IMG/VR virus record: IMGVR_UViG_3300031775_000018
Coordinates: 1 to 31,754 of that record
From: a virus
Direction: 5' to 3' (one strand)
DNA: 31,754 bases
Positions 15,761-23,560 of this stretch are shown here, piece by piece (the stretch's first letter is position 1; the number at the start of each line of letters is the position of its first letter). Below the pieces are notes generated by a model, which saw only the letters and a list, made by a program, of their open reading frames with translations, ran no database searches and was not told where the DNA came from. The position numbers and the translations under genes are program-made.

Positions 15761-16323
15761 GATAAAACTGTGTTAATAAGAATCCGAGTCTGGTGGTCGG
15801 AAGGAGAATATCCAGTATGGACATAACTCCCATCAAATAATACCATACGACCTGGCTTAGGTGCAATGGTTGTCTTAATTTTCATATCAGTAGGGTAAGA
15901 CTTTGCCCACTCCTGCTGATGGTCATAGATAACGGTGTCTCCATCGGTCTCATTTAGGTATACTATAGAGGCAATGTGAGGTGTGTCAATATCTATATGT
16001 GGTGGATGTAAATAGTGGTCATGTAAGACAGTCATGTCCAATCTACACCGTAAAATATGCTCCGCATGGGCATAATCCTTCAACTGATAAATCAAGGGTG
16101 CTACAAGCGTTGCTAGGGGCGACTGATCGAACTGATCGGGTTGCCATGGTGGTACAATTCCAACAGAGAATCCAAAGTCTTCCACCTTGTCTGTAGCATA
16201 GGTAGATAAAGATTGTGATGACTGTATAAACCAAGGACATTTCTCTCCTATGGAATCTTGTAATGCCCTCAGGTATGAGGGCGATACAAAGTCATCAACT
16301 ATTTCAATATCAATCTTCTTCAT
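15757..16323 (-). CDS. 2OG-Fe(II) oxygenase-like protein (HxD type) between 45 and 44
   Basis: The 188-aa protein has HPPHIDIDTPHIASIVYLN (HxD iron ligands), a GDTVIYDHQ turn and PGRMVLFDGSYVHTGYSPS with the distal His, then the Arg of QTRILINTVL. This is the prolyl-4-hydroxylase/PHD-like layout. It is wedged between clamp gene 45 (14-nt overlap) and clamp-loader gene 44 (4-nt overlap), which are adjacent in T4. Substrate unknown; co-translation with the clamp is likely. Confidence 0.75.
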   Translation of the reverse strand: MKKIDIEIVDDFVSPSYLRALQDSIGEKCPWFIQSSQSLSTYATDKVEDFGFSVGIVPPWQPDQFDQSPLATLVAPLIYQLKDYAHAEHILRCRLDMTVLHDHYLHPPHIDIDTPHIASIVYLNETDGDTVIYDHQQEWAKSYPTDMKIKTTIAPKPGRMVLFDGSYVHTGYSPSDHQTRILINTVLS

Positions 16324-17005
16324 AAGATGAATCAGGTTCTAGTGCTATAAGATAGGTAACGTTATCGGAACTAATCCAACGACTAACACCAGACTTACTA
16401 ACCTCTACATGATATCCAGTAACAATTGCTTGTGACTGTTCAATCTTACTGATATTCTCAGACTTAAGATTGAATTGGAACTTAGCATCAGTCTCACCTA
16501 CATCAATAGAATAGGTATTAGATGAAGCATTCTCACGATCAGCAACAACCACCTGTATAGTACCATCATTACTAATGATAGAGAAATCATCTATGTTACC
16601 ATAGATGGATAGAGCCTGACTCAATGATCTGATCTGACCAATAGAGATATCAAACTCACAATCTACACTAGGAAGTTCTGGTAACTTCTCAGGTGGTGTG
16701 ACCACGATTGAAGGATCAGCAAAGAAATACTTTGCTTCAGTATTCCTTCCCTTAATAGTGACAAAGGATTCGTTTTCAAATTCTAAGTCAATATTCATGT
16801 CCTCAGATAGAGAACATATCTTAAGGAACTCATCCAAATCATAGATGGCAAAATCCCTAGGAAATGTTTCCTCAACCTCTGTACTTGCTAGTACATTCTT
16901 CTGAATAGACAGTGTAGATAACTGACTACCTTGCTTGATCCGTATAGATCTGTTAATTGATGTAAGATTTCTCAGAACCTTATACGTACGATCAGAAAGT
17001 TTCAT
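16310..17005 (-). CDS. 45: Sliding clamp gp45
   Basis: The 231-aa protein is the trimeric processivity clamp for gp43 and, in T4, the mobile activator of late transcription with gp55. It begins MKLSDRTYKVLRNLTSINRS, matching the T4 start MKLS; I therefore reject the longer GTG start at 17023. Further matches to T4 include FAIYDLDEFLKICSL, FADPSIVVTPP and the C-terminal YLIALEPDSS. It overlaps the DUF3310-like gene by 14 nt and the next oxygenase gene by 14 nt. No good ribosome-binding site is visible, so coupling or an atypical site is likely. Confidence 0.94.
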   Translation of the reverse strand: MKLSDRTYKVLRNLTSINRSIRIKQGSQLSTLSIQKNVLASTEVEETFPRDFAIYDLDEFLKICSLSEDMNIDLEFENESFVTIKGRNTEAKYFFADPSIVVTPPEKLPELPSVDCEFDISIGQIRSLSQALSIYGNIDDFSIISNDGTIQVVVADRENASSNTYSIDVGETDAKFQFNLKSENISKIEQSQAIVTGYHVEVSKSGVSRWISSDNVTYLIALEPDSSYEED

Positions 17006-17387
17006 AGGGTGTAGTGTCTTCACGATTGTCTTTGTTAATAAAATGATGTAATAGAACGCAGTAATGAATTGCCTTTAAAATGTCGTGTGATGGACGACCT
17101 TTCTTGTCATATCTTGACAAGTATTTGATCGCATTACTTCGACAAAAAGCAGGGGCATCACCAGTTGCTTCGATGAGATCAAGGGTCTGTATGTTAGTCC
17201 CTTCACTGGTGTAATGTCCCTTGTAAGTGCTGGAGATATACTCTCCTGCCTTCTTAAGGATCTCATCCTCATCATACTTACAGCGGATGGACTGATTGTC
17301 CATCCCTGCTTCTGGTGTACTCTTTTCCATACTTTCTAGTGATTCCTGGAGCATACCCCACGCATTTGTTTGGTTATCCTTACTCAT
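16992..17387 (-). CDS. DUF3310-like protein
   Basis: The 131-aa protein has the C-terminal block NIQTLDLIEATG...FCRSNAIKYLSRYDKKGRPSHDILKAIHYC, the pattern of the DUF3310 family found in many phages (often labelled nucleotide kinase, without good proof). The start at ATG 17387 overlaps the cobS stop and has a GGAGGA site 11 nt upstream; a further upstream start at 17414 would overlap cobS more. It precedes gene 45 by a 14-nt overlap. Its function is not established. Confidence 0.78.
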   Translation of the reverse strand: MSKDNQTNAWGMLQESLESMEKSTPEAGMDNQSIRCKYDEDEILKKAGEYISSTYKGHYTSEGTNIQTLDLIEATGDAPAFCRSNAIKYLSRYDKKGRPSHDILKAIHYCVLLHHFINKDNREDTTPYETF

Positions 17388-18456
17388 TATAGGCTTGATC
17401 CTCCACTTTGTCAAATTCTACATCAGCATCCACTTTGTCATACAACTCTTGGAATGCTCTACTGGTCTCTTCATCGAAACGAGAGATACAGGTGGCAATT
17501 GCCTTTGCCTTATCACCAAAGATTTGGTAGGCACGGGCTATGTGAACAAGACGACGTGTACTAATGACCTCATCGATGCCACCATCCTTGAACGTTTTAC
17601 GGATGATGTCTGCCCAGTCACATAAGTTCTTGACATAACCCTCATCCTCACAATGATAACCAAGTATCCTTGCTTCAGTAACTGGACTAGGATACTCTTG
17701 CTCAAAGGTTAATGGGAATCTCTCAAGGAATGCTTCATTAAGTACATTAGTACCAACGAATCTACCATCCTCGGATCCTTTACCCTTAGTGTTAGCAGTA
17801 GCAACTACAGTGAATCCATTAGTAGGTTTCACGTAGCGTCCTATCTTCTTAAGGAAGACACCTTTACCCTCTAAGACACTCTGTAAGCAGAGAATCTTAT
17901 TAGATGCTAAGTCCACCTCATCTAAGAGAAGAACAGCACCACGCTCTAGTGCCTCTATCACAGGACCATTATGCCAAACAGTGTTCCCATCAACAAGACG
18001 GAACCCACCAATAAGATCATCCTCATCAGTTTCAATAGTAATGTTAACACGGATCAATTCTCTATTCAAGACAGCGCAAGCTTGCTCTACTGAATAAGAC
18101 TTACCGTTACCTGATAGACCAGTGATGAATACTGGGTAGAAGGTCTTGGATTTAATGACCTTCTTAAGATCAGAGAAGTTACCAAAAGGTACGAACTCTT
18201 CGTCCTTGAATGGTACTAGGTTCTGATCAACTCTCTCTACTGTAGCAGGAGATTTCGTAAGTGTCTTTTCTAATGCTTCACGTACTGTAAGATTCCATTG
18301 ACCACGTTTGCCCTCTACTTTATACTTACGTAATTGTTTAGCAAGGGTAGGATAGGTCAATCCTTGAGCAGCACAGTACTCACGTACTTGTGCGGCATCG
18401 ATACTGTCCCCATACTGAGAACGAAGTTCGGATGCTCTGTCGAGTTTCTTAGCCAT
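17380..18456 (-). CDS. cobS: CobS-like MoxR-family AAA+ ATPase
   Basis: The 358-aa protein has Walker A GLSGNGKS (113-120), a pore-loop-like DDLIGGF (146-152), Walker B LLLDEVD (176-182), sensor-1 TVVATANT and the LERFP region expected to hold the arginine finger. This is the MoxR/CobS type; CobS with CobT drives cobalt insertion by CobN in aerobic B12 synthesis, and cyanophages are known to carry cobS. Residues 20-48 look like a helix-turn-helix or small adaptor domain. No CobN is in the window, so cobalt chelation is not shown. The CobT-like gene lies 0.7 kb upstream behind a closely similar regulatory element. No Shine-Dalgarno sequence is visible. Confidence 0.88.
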   Translation of the reverse strand: MAKKLDRASELRSQYGDSIDAAQVREYCAAQGLTYPTLAKQLRKYKVEGKRGQWNLTVREALEKTLTKSPATVERVDQNLVPFKDEEFVPFGNFSDLKKVIKSKTFYPVFITGLSGNGKSYSVEQACAVLNRELIRVNITIETDEDDLIGGFRLVDGNTVWHNGPVIEALERGAVLLLDEVDLASNKILCLQSVLEGKGVFLKKIGRYVKPTNGFTVVATANTKGKGSEDGRFVGTNVLNEAFLERFPLTFEQEYPSPVTEARILGYHCEDEGYVKNLCDWADIIRKTFKDGGIDEVISTRRLVHIARAYQIFGDKAKAIATCISRFDEETSRAFQELYDKVDADVEFDKVEDQAYNE

Positions 18457-18469
18457 TGGGGTTTGTTTC

Positions 18470-18524
18470 GTATGTACTTACAATACAGTACCAAGAGGGT
18501 ATTGTAAGCCACTTAGGGACACTT
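18470..18524 (-). promoter_or_regulatory. Regulatory module copy 2 (before cobS)
   Basis: Plus-strand sequence holds GTATGTACTTACAATA (18470-18485), a 10-bp perfect inverted repeat CTTACAATAC / GTATTGTAAG (18477-18486 and 18499-18508), and ACTTAGGGACACTT (18511-18524). The first and last elements recur in the same order and spacing before the CobT-like gene. It spans the gap between the oxygenase stop and the cobS ATG. A shared promoter, operator or RNA structure is inferred. Confidence 0.6.
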
Positions 18525-19146
18525 ATTTGATCGTCACATTCGATCCAGCATAAGTTCCTATGGTTCCTCGGATGAAAACATCAAAGGCAACACACCAACG
18601 TACGTTCCCTGACTCGTTTTTCTCCACGTTATGTATAAGTTGTGAAGGAAATATTAAGATTTGTCCATTGGTAGGGTGGCACCTCCACGACTGCATGGTG
18701 AACTTGTTAAACATATGTACATCAGGTGCTAGCGTAGGCATGAAACAGTTAGGATGTAACTGTCCCTTCTCCATAACCACATCACCACTCTTCTCAAACA
18801 CATCAAGATAATATATCCCTGAGAATATACTATTCATATGACAGTGATTCTGTGCCCAGTCACCAGGTAGGTGCTGAACACCCCATCCTCTAAGTAAATC
18901 TAGGTACACATGAGCAGAAACATTCAACTGACCATAAGCAAAATACTTAACAGCATTTTTAATCTCATGGTACAGTGATCTGAGTTCATCATACTCCCAT
19001 ATATTCCTATTGTTAGAAATATAACCATTATCTGTGGCAGTACGATCATAGTCTAATGTCTTAACAAAATCAAGCCACTCTTTCTGTACTGGGATGTGAC
19101 TCTCCAGTACAGGGGTGGGAAATAATTGATGTACCTGAGGTTTCAT
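18523..19146 (-). CDS. 2OG-Fe(II) oxygenase-like protein between the CobT-like gene and cobS
   Basis: The 207-aa protein opens VHQLFPTPVLESHIP, the FPTxx family start. The iron-binding part reads WAQNHCHMNSIFSGIYYLDV (HxH type), and the distal part is GQILIFPSQLIHNVEKNESGNVRWCVAFDV with His and Arg. It is joined by a 4-nt overlap to the CobT-like gene and is followed by the cobS regulatory module, so it is the middle member of a three-gene group with the MoxR-VWA pair. Substrate unknown; it could be a client of that pair, but nothing in the sequence shows this. Confidence 0.75.
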   Translation of the reverse strand: MKPQVHQLFPTPVLESHIPVQKEWLDFVKTLDYDRTATDNGYISNNRNIWEYDELRSLYHEIKNAVKYFAYGQLNVSAHVYLDLLRGWGVQHLPGDWAQNHCHMNSIFSGIYYLDVFEKSGDVVMEKGQLHPNCFMPTLAPDVHMFNKFTMQSWRCHPTNGQILIFPSQLIHNVEKNESGNVRWCVAFDVFIRGTIGTYAGSNVTIK

Positions 19147-21275
19147 GCTATCAATGCTATAAATTCATTCAATATTCTCTTACTTGATTTCTTATTCTTA
19201 AGAGACTTCTTAAATGCTCTAGTAATATCACCCTTCTTAGCATCTTCTTTCACTTCAAACTCATTCTTAGTCTCATCGAATGTATTACTATGGATATAGA
19301 GTGATCTAGTATAAGCAGAAGTCTGATCAATGAATGATCTATGCTTCTTCCACTCAACCTGAGACCTCTGTCTATCTTCCCATGTTTGCTTAGTCTGTAC
19401 TCTACTCCAGTCATTACCATTAATCAAACGTATGCTAATGATAGATGCTTGAGGGAAGTTATCACGTAGATTCTGTACCCATGGTGATGAATCGCCATAG
19501 TAACACTGTCTGTGATTGAATGCTGGATAGATTCTACCTATCTTACGATCACGTAATTGACATCCATGTATATCTCTAGGGAATAATTTATCCTCTGAAC
19601 TTATTCCTAAAGATTCTATGTCCCATGCGTGTCTAGAAGGTGCCCATCTTTGTACACCACTTCCTTCTCCATCAGTTAGGTTGATAACATGTACCTTCTC
19701 AACCTTATTAGTATTCTGAAACTGAGGAATGACCTGCTTCATAGCAATGATCGCTTCATTAAGAGGGGTGCCAGAGAGATAAAGTCTGCTAGGTATTCCA
19801 TAACGTGTATGGTGACGAACCGCATGTGACATTCTGAATACATTTCTACATGCTCTATCTAAATCCTTAGTCTTTGCTTTACTTGTTATCAAGTTGAGCA
19901 AATTAAACCCTGCTATTCTGATATCACCCTCCTTTTTAGGTTGCTTATACCAGCAATTCTCACCCCTTTCCCACTCATTAGTAAAAGCATAGACTTCAAA
20001 AGGAATCTTAACTTTACGACAGAATGATACGAGGTTAAGTAACTGCTTTACAGTATCATGTAAGACCATCTGCATAGATCCAGACCAATCTAAATTAAAT
20101 ATTAGACCATGGTTCTTACCATCAGCAGTAATTCTTATCTTCCTGAAAATATCGTCATTATATTTGTAAGTGTGAAGCTTCGTTGTATCGAGAACCCCAG
20201 TGCGACTAACAGAACTACGAGCATGACTCGAAGCTGCCTTACGACACTCGAACTCTTTAACCAAATAGTTGACTTCACGGTTTGAATTAATTTTGTACTG
20301 ATTATATGCTTCATTGACTTGATCAAATGTATCTGGACGAGAAAAGAACTCTTTCCAATAATCTTCTAAGCACTTATGAACCTCTTCACTACTAGCAATT
20401 ATCTGTTTAAGATCTAACTCTGGAAGTTGTACATAATTTATGATAGGAGCAGAAGAATCAACAAGGTCTTGGATAGATTCAGACAAAGTGGAATCTGTTT
20501 TTGCTTCCAAGTCTTCTTCATGTCTTTCACCACCACGTTGGGCACTTGAATCAGCAGCACCTTCATCATGGTTAAGGTCTTGACTCTCTGGTTCAGTTTC
20601 AGAACCGTCCTGATCCCCTTCTTCTGTAGTTTCTGTATTAGATTCGTCCGATGACTGTTGGGTAGGCGGTACTTCATCCGATTGCAAGCTACCGTCAGGC
20701 TCTTGGGAATCGGTAGGAGTCTGAGAAGGTTGATTCTCCTTCTGCTTCCTGTCATATGTATACAAATCCTTAGCATACTGAAGGACTTCTTCAAATGTTT
20801 CTAGATCCCATCCTGTAAGTTTATAAGTCTCCTCTTCTTCAGTGAAAGGTACATCAATAAAGTGACCAATCTTGAAGAAAATATTAAGACGATCAGCAAG
20901 TGAGAAGTCATTAAGATCTTTACCCTCTAACTGGAAGAAGTCTTCAGCAGAGAACTTCTCATAACCTTTACGGAAGGTCTTAGGTAGTCCAGCGTACCTA
21001 CGCTTCATCAATTTCTCAATTCTTATATCTTCAGCAACATTCACATAGGACTGAGGTACAGAACCAACGTGATCCCATGTATTAGGGGTGTATAAAGCAT
21101 GTCCAACCTCATGTGCGATGAGCATATCCAACACTTCATTGGATGCTTTCTCCCACAATGGTAGGGTGAGGACTCTACGCTCTACATCAAACTGTGCTGT
21201 CTCTACCTGACGGTGCTCTACGATCAGATCTTCCTGAGCAAGCAGTTTAGCAAGTTGTCCTTTGACTTCAAGCAT
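19143..21275 (-). CDS. CobT-like protein: HEVGH metallopeptidase domain plus VWA domain
   Basis: The 710-aa protein has three parts. Residues 1-175 hold a gluzincin-type zinc motif HEVGHALYTP (His55, Glu56, His59) followed by NVAEDIRIE (79-87), which offers the third ligand. Residues 178-262 are an acidic, Ser/Thr/Gln-rich linker like that of CobT. Residues 385-710 hold a von Willebrand A domain with a complete MIDAS: DWSGS (396-400), Thr503 in LSGTPLNEA and Asp535 in NLTDGEGSG. CobT, ViaA and NorD proteins pair a VWA domain with a MoxR ATPase, here the cobS product. The GAGGAAACAC ribosome-binding region precedes the ATG. A working peptidase is possible but unproved. Confidence 0.82.
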   Translation of the reverse strand: MLEVKGQLAKLLAQEDLIVEHRQVETAQFDVERRVLTLPLWEKASNEVLDMLIAHEVGHALYTPNTWDHVGSVPQSYVNVAEDIRIEKLMKRRYAGLPKTFRKGYEKFSAEDFFQLEGKDLNDFSLADRLNIFFKIGHFIDVPFTEEEETYKLTGWDLETFEEVLQYAKDLYTYDRKQKENQPSQTPTDSQEPDGSLQSDEVPPTQQSSDESNTETTEEGDQDGSETEPESQDLNHDEGAADSSAQRGGERHEEDLEAKTDSTLSESIQDLVDSSAPIINYVQLPELDLKQIIASSEEVHKCLEDYWKEFFSRPDTFDQVNEAYNQYKINSNREVNYLVKEFECRKAASSHARSSVSRTGVLDTTKLHTYKYNDDIFRKIRITADGKNHGLIFNLDWSGSMQMVLHDTVKQLLNLVSFCRKVKIPFEVYAFTNEWERGENCWYKQPKKEGDIRIAGFNLLNLITSKAKTKDLDRACRNVFRMSHAVRHHTRYGIPSRLYLSGTPLNEAIIAMKQVIPQFQNTNKVEKVHVINLTDGEGSGVQRWAPSRHAWDIESLGISSEDKLFPRDIHGCQLRDRKIGRIYPAFNHRQCYYGDSSPWVQNLRDNFPQASIISIRLINGNDWSRVQTKQTWEDRQRSQVEWKKHRSFIDQTSAYTRSLYIHSNTFDETKNEFEVKEDAKKGDITRAFKKSLKNKKSSKRILNEFIALIA

Positions 21276-21287
21276 GTGTTTCCTCGT

Positions 21288-21342
21288 GTATGTACATACA
21301 ATAATACCCCTTCCGTTCGGATGGGGTACTTAGTAGACACTT
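21288..21342 (-). promoter_or_regulatory. Regulatory module copy 1 (before the CobT-like gene)
   Basis: Plus-strand sequence holds GTATGTACATACAATA (21288-21303), lying within a perfect 14-bp palindrome TGTATGTACATACA (21287-21300), then a near-perfect hairpin TACCCCTTCCG / CGGATGGGGTA (21305-21328, one mismatch), then ACTTAGTAGACACTT (21328-21342). The first element is 12 nt before the ATG; its twin is 13 nt before cobS, with 15 of 16 bases identical. The G/C hairpin may also stop transcription of the upstream 62-aa gene. Confidence 0.62.
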
Positions 21343-21355
21343 TATGAACTGGTTC

Positions 21356-21544
21356 CTAGCTTTCTTCGCTTGACGCAGTGCTTGTGGCTTTAGGTGGCGT
21401 TTCTTTTCCTTTTTGGAATGATGCTGCCAATTGGGAACTTTCATGGAGCTTCTCCAGTGCTTGCTTTAACTCAGGGGTCTCCTCCCACGACCATTCCTGG
21501 TTGTGCTGAGGGTTCTTTTTAGTGATTGTATGGGTTCTAATCAT
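21356..21544 (-). CDS. Small Thr/Ser/Glu-rich hypothetical protein (62 aa)
   Basis: Not recognised. A charged protein (MIRTHTITKKNPQHNQEWSW...) with a helical middle (ELKQALEKLHESSQLAASF) and a Ser/Thr/Lys tail. It has the only exact T4 late box inside the window's interior (TATAAATA, 21576-21569), 25 nt before its ATG, so it should be a late gene; a small virion or assembly protein is possible. A G/C hairpin follows within 30 nt of its stop. Confidence 0.6.
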   Translation of the reverse strand: MIRTHTITKKNPQHNQEWSWEETPELKQALEKLHESSQLAASFQKGKETPPKATSTASSEES

Positions 21545-21568
21545 AATATGGGATACGCAAGGTGATTT

Positions 21569-21576
21569 TATTTATA
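21569..21576 (-). promoter_or_regulatory. T4-type late promoter box TATAAATA
   Basis: The minus strand reads TATAAATA from 21576 to 21569, overlapping the last codons of gene 46 and 25 nt before the ATG at 21544. It is an exact match to the T4 late box and is placed as expected for driving the 62-aa gene and perhaps the CobT-like gene. Confidence 0.7.
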
Positions 21577-23293
21577 TGCCACTTTCTTCAGTGGTCACTG
21601 AGAAGTTCTGTTTCTTCTCTACTCTAAGGATCCTCTCGAACTTGTCCTGAAGGACATCAGGTTTGTGAGATATGATGAATACATTTGTACTATCGTTAAA
21701 TGCTCTCAGGATTTTCATGAAATCATAGGTACCTGCTATGTCAAGGGAACTGTCAAAGATCTCGTCCAGTATCAACAGGTTAGTATTGGCACTGTTCTTC
21801 ATCTTAGCTATGGTTCTCCATGTAAACAGTAGGGCAAGGTCGATCCTCATCTTCTCACCCTCTGAGAATGAAGCATAGCAGAACTCATCCCTGAACCTAG
21901 ACTTAATGGTCTCTTCAAACCCCTCATCTAGTTCAAAGGATACGTAGAAATCAAGGTCATTGAGGTACTTATTGATCATCTTGTTCATGATCGGTAGGTA
22001 CTTCTTAATGATCTGACTCTTGATACCTGTGTCTCTAAGGAGTTGAGAAGCAACATCGAAGTTATCTCTCTTCTTCCTAGCCACAGACATAGTTTCCTCT
22101 GCTTCTAGTCCCTCTTTTGCTAGTTCCCTAAGGTTCTTCTGCTCTCTCTTAAGGTTGCCTGTACCTTGGCAAGCAATCTCCTGTTCAATTTTCTTAATGG
22201 ACTTCCTCTTCCATCCAATCTCTCTATTATTAGTGGTTATCTGGGTGTGTAGTTCCCTTATCTGCTTGAGTACATCCCTTTTCTTGTCCAGTATACCAGT
22301 AATGGCCTCTATTTCTTTCTTGACTTGGGATGTTCCCTCTGTAAGTTCTTGAAGCTGTGTGCTAATGCTTCCTTTCTTATCTGACCGTAGGCTATCAGGG
22401 ATTCCTTGCCTGCAAGTTGGACAATGATCATGCTCATCAAAGAATGTCAACTCCTTATTTAGTCTATCTGCTTTATCTTCAAACTTAGCTTCAAAGAGAT
22501 GGAACTCACTTAACTTCTTATCAACATCACCGAACTCATCAACCTCTTTCTCTAAAGATGAGACACTCTCAGATCCAGATTGGATTAATTGTTCAAGACT
22601 GAGAATATCTGTCTCTAAAGATTCGATGTCAGACCTCTTGACTTCCTGATTAGACTTGGTTTGCTGCTTAATGTCAGCAATAAATCTCTTCTGGATGTCA
22701 ACCTTTTCCTTTATAAGGTCAAGGGTGTACTGATGTTTGGTAAGTGAGTCCTTAACTCCCTTTGCCCTCTCCTTTAGTAGGGTATTCATCGTAGAGAAGA
22801 TCTTAATATCAAGGAGATCCTCAATAACTTCTCTACGATTGGGGGCAGTCAACTGCATAAACGGAACAAAGGTGCTACTACCTAGTATCACCACCTGTGT
22901 AAAAGACTTATAGTTAAGCTTCAATACAGACTGTTCCAACCAGGTTTGTTGGTCCCTTTGGTTGGACTCTTGATTTAGTACCGTACCATCTCTAGTGATC
23001 TCAAAGACATTAGGTTTTATTCCACGCTTGATAGACCAGTCGGTAGAACCGATTGAAAAATCAACCATAACAACAGTATCCTTCTCGTTGACAGCATTGA
23101 TCAACTGAGACTTTGATATCTTACGAAACGGTTTGTTGAACAGGACAAAGCATATAGCATCTAGCATCGTGCTCTTCCCTGCCCCATTAGAACCGACAAC
23201 AAGTGTCGATGGAGAACCATTCAAGTCAATTTCAGTGTAAGAGTTACCAGTAGAAAGGAAATTCTTCCATCTGATAGTCTTGAATATAATCAT
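21572..23293 (-). CDS. 46: Recombination exonuclease subunit gp46 (Rad50/SbcC-like)
   Basis: The 573-aa protein is the ATPase arm of the gp46/47 nuclease that resects DNA ends and, in T4, degrades host DNA. It begins FKTIRWKNFLSTGNSYTEI with Walker A GSNGAGKST (34-42). A coiled coil (about 165-430) is split by the zinc hook CPTCRQG (Cys291, Cys294). The C-terminal part has the ABC signature SFSEGEKMRID and Walker B LLILDEIFDSSLD, followed by the IISHKPD switch region. It lies 12 nt after the DUF3110-like gene, which separates it from gene 47. No Shine-Dalgarno sequence is evident. Confidence 0.95.
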   Translation of the reverse strand: MIIFKTIRWKNFLSTGNSYTEIDLNGSPSTLVVGSNGAGKSTMLDAICFVLFNKPFRKISKSQLINAVNEKDTVVMVDFSIGSTDWSIKRGIKPNVFEITRDGTVLNQESNQRDQQTWLEQSVLKLNYKSFTQVVILGSSTFVPFMQLTAPNRREVIEDLLDIKIFSTMNTLLKERAKGVKDSLTKHQYTLDLIKEKVDIQKRFIADIKQQTKSNQEVKRSDIESLETDILSLEQLIQSGSESVSSLEKEVDEFGDVDKKLSEFHLFEAKFEDKADRLNKELTFFDEHDHCPTCRQGIPDSLRSDKKGSISTQLQELTEGTSQVKKEIEAITGILDKKRDVLKQIRELHTQITTNNREIGWKRKSIKKIEQEIACQGTGNLKREQKNLRELAKEGLEAEETMSVARKKRDNFDVASQLLRDTGIKSQIIKKYLPIMNKMINKYLNDLDFYVSFELDEGFEETIKSRFRDEFCYASFSEGEKMRIDLALLFTWRTIAKMKNSANTNLLILDEIFDSSLDIAGTYDFMKILRAFNDSTNVFIISHKPDVLQDKFERILRVEKKQNFSVTTEESGI

Positions 23294-23305
23294 GATTTAG
23301 ACAAA

Positions 23306-23560
23306 TTAAAAATCAGGAGGGATTACAATCTGATCTGGAGTGATCACATAGTATGGGTGATTGCGCTCTATACAAGCACCAATCGCTTCTCTCTCGCTCA
23401 CTTCCACCACACTCATGAGTGGGTAGTCGTCGGCCTCTAATAAACCAGCATAGCGCATTGCGTCGTCTTTGTCAACAAAAAGGTAAAGTGTCTTCCCAGT
23501 CTCTTCTTCTACTGAGTAGGCACCCTCATCTTCTTTACCTTTTAATGCTAGGACAAACAC
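23306..23560 (-). CDS. DUF3110-like cyanobacterial protein
   Basis: The 84-aa protein reads FVLALKGKEDEGAYSVEEET... with a striking DKDDAMRYAGLLEADDYPLMSVVEV block (30-54). The pattern of a short beta start, EGxYS, then D-D-A-x-R-[YF]-x-x-x-L-E-A-x-D-[YF]-P, matches the cyanobacterial DUF3110 family as I know it. Function is not known. The start is GTG at 23560, overlapping the gene 47 stop as TAGTG, with a GGAG 8 nt upstream. It is probably of host origin and points to a cyanobacterial host. Confidence 0.75.
   Translation of the reverse strand: MFVLALKGKEDEGAYSVEEETGKTLYLFVDKDDAMRYAGLLEADDYPLMSVVEVSEREAIGACIERNHPYYVITPDQIVIPPDF

Noticed and set aside
20438-20794. Minus-strand 118-aa basic frame inside the CobT-like gene
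   Set aside because: It covers the acidic linker in another frame; its Leu/Arg-rich content arises from the Asp/Glu/Ser codons of the real frame.
17380-21275. A phage pathway for vitamin B12 synthesis
   Set aside because: Only CobS- and CobT-like proteins are present; no CobN or other cobalamin enzyme is seen, so a B12 pathway is not supported here.
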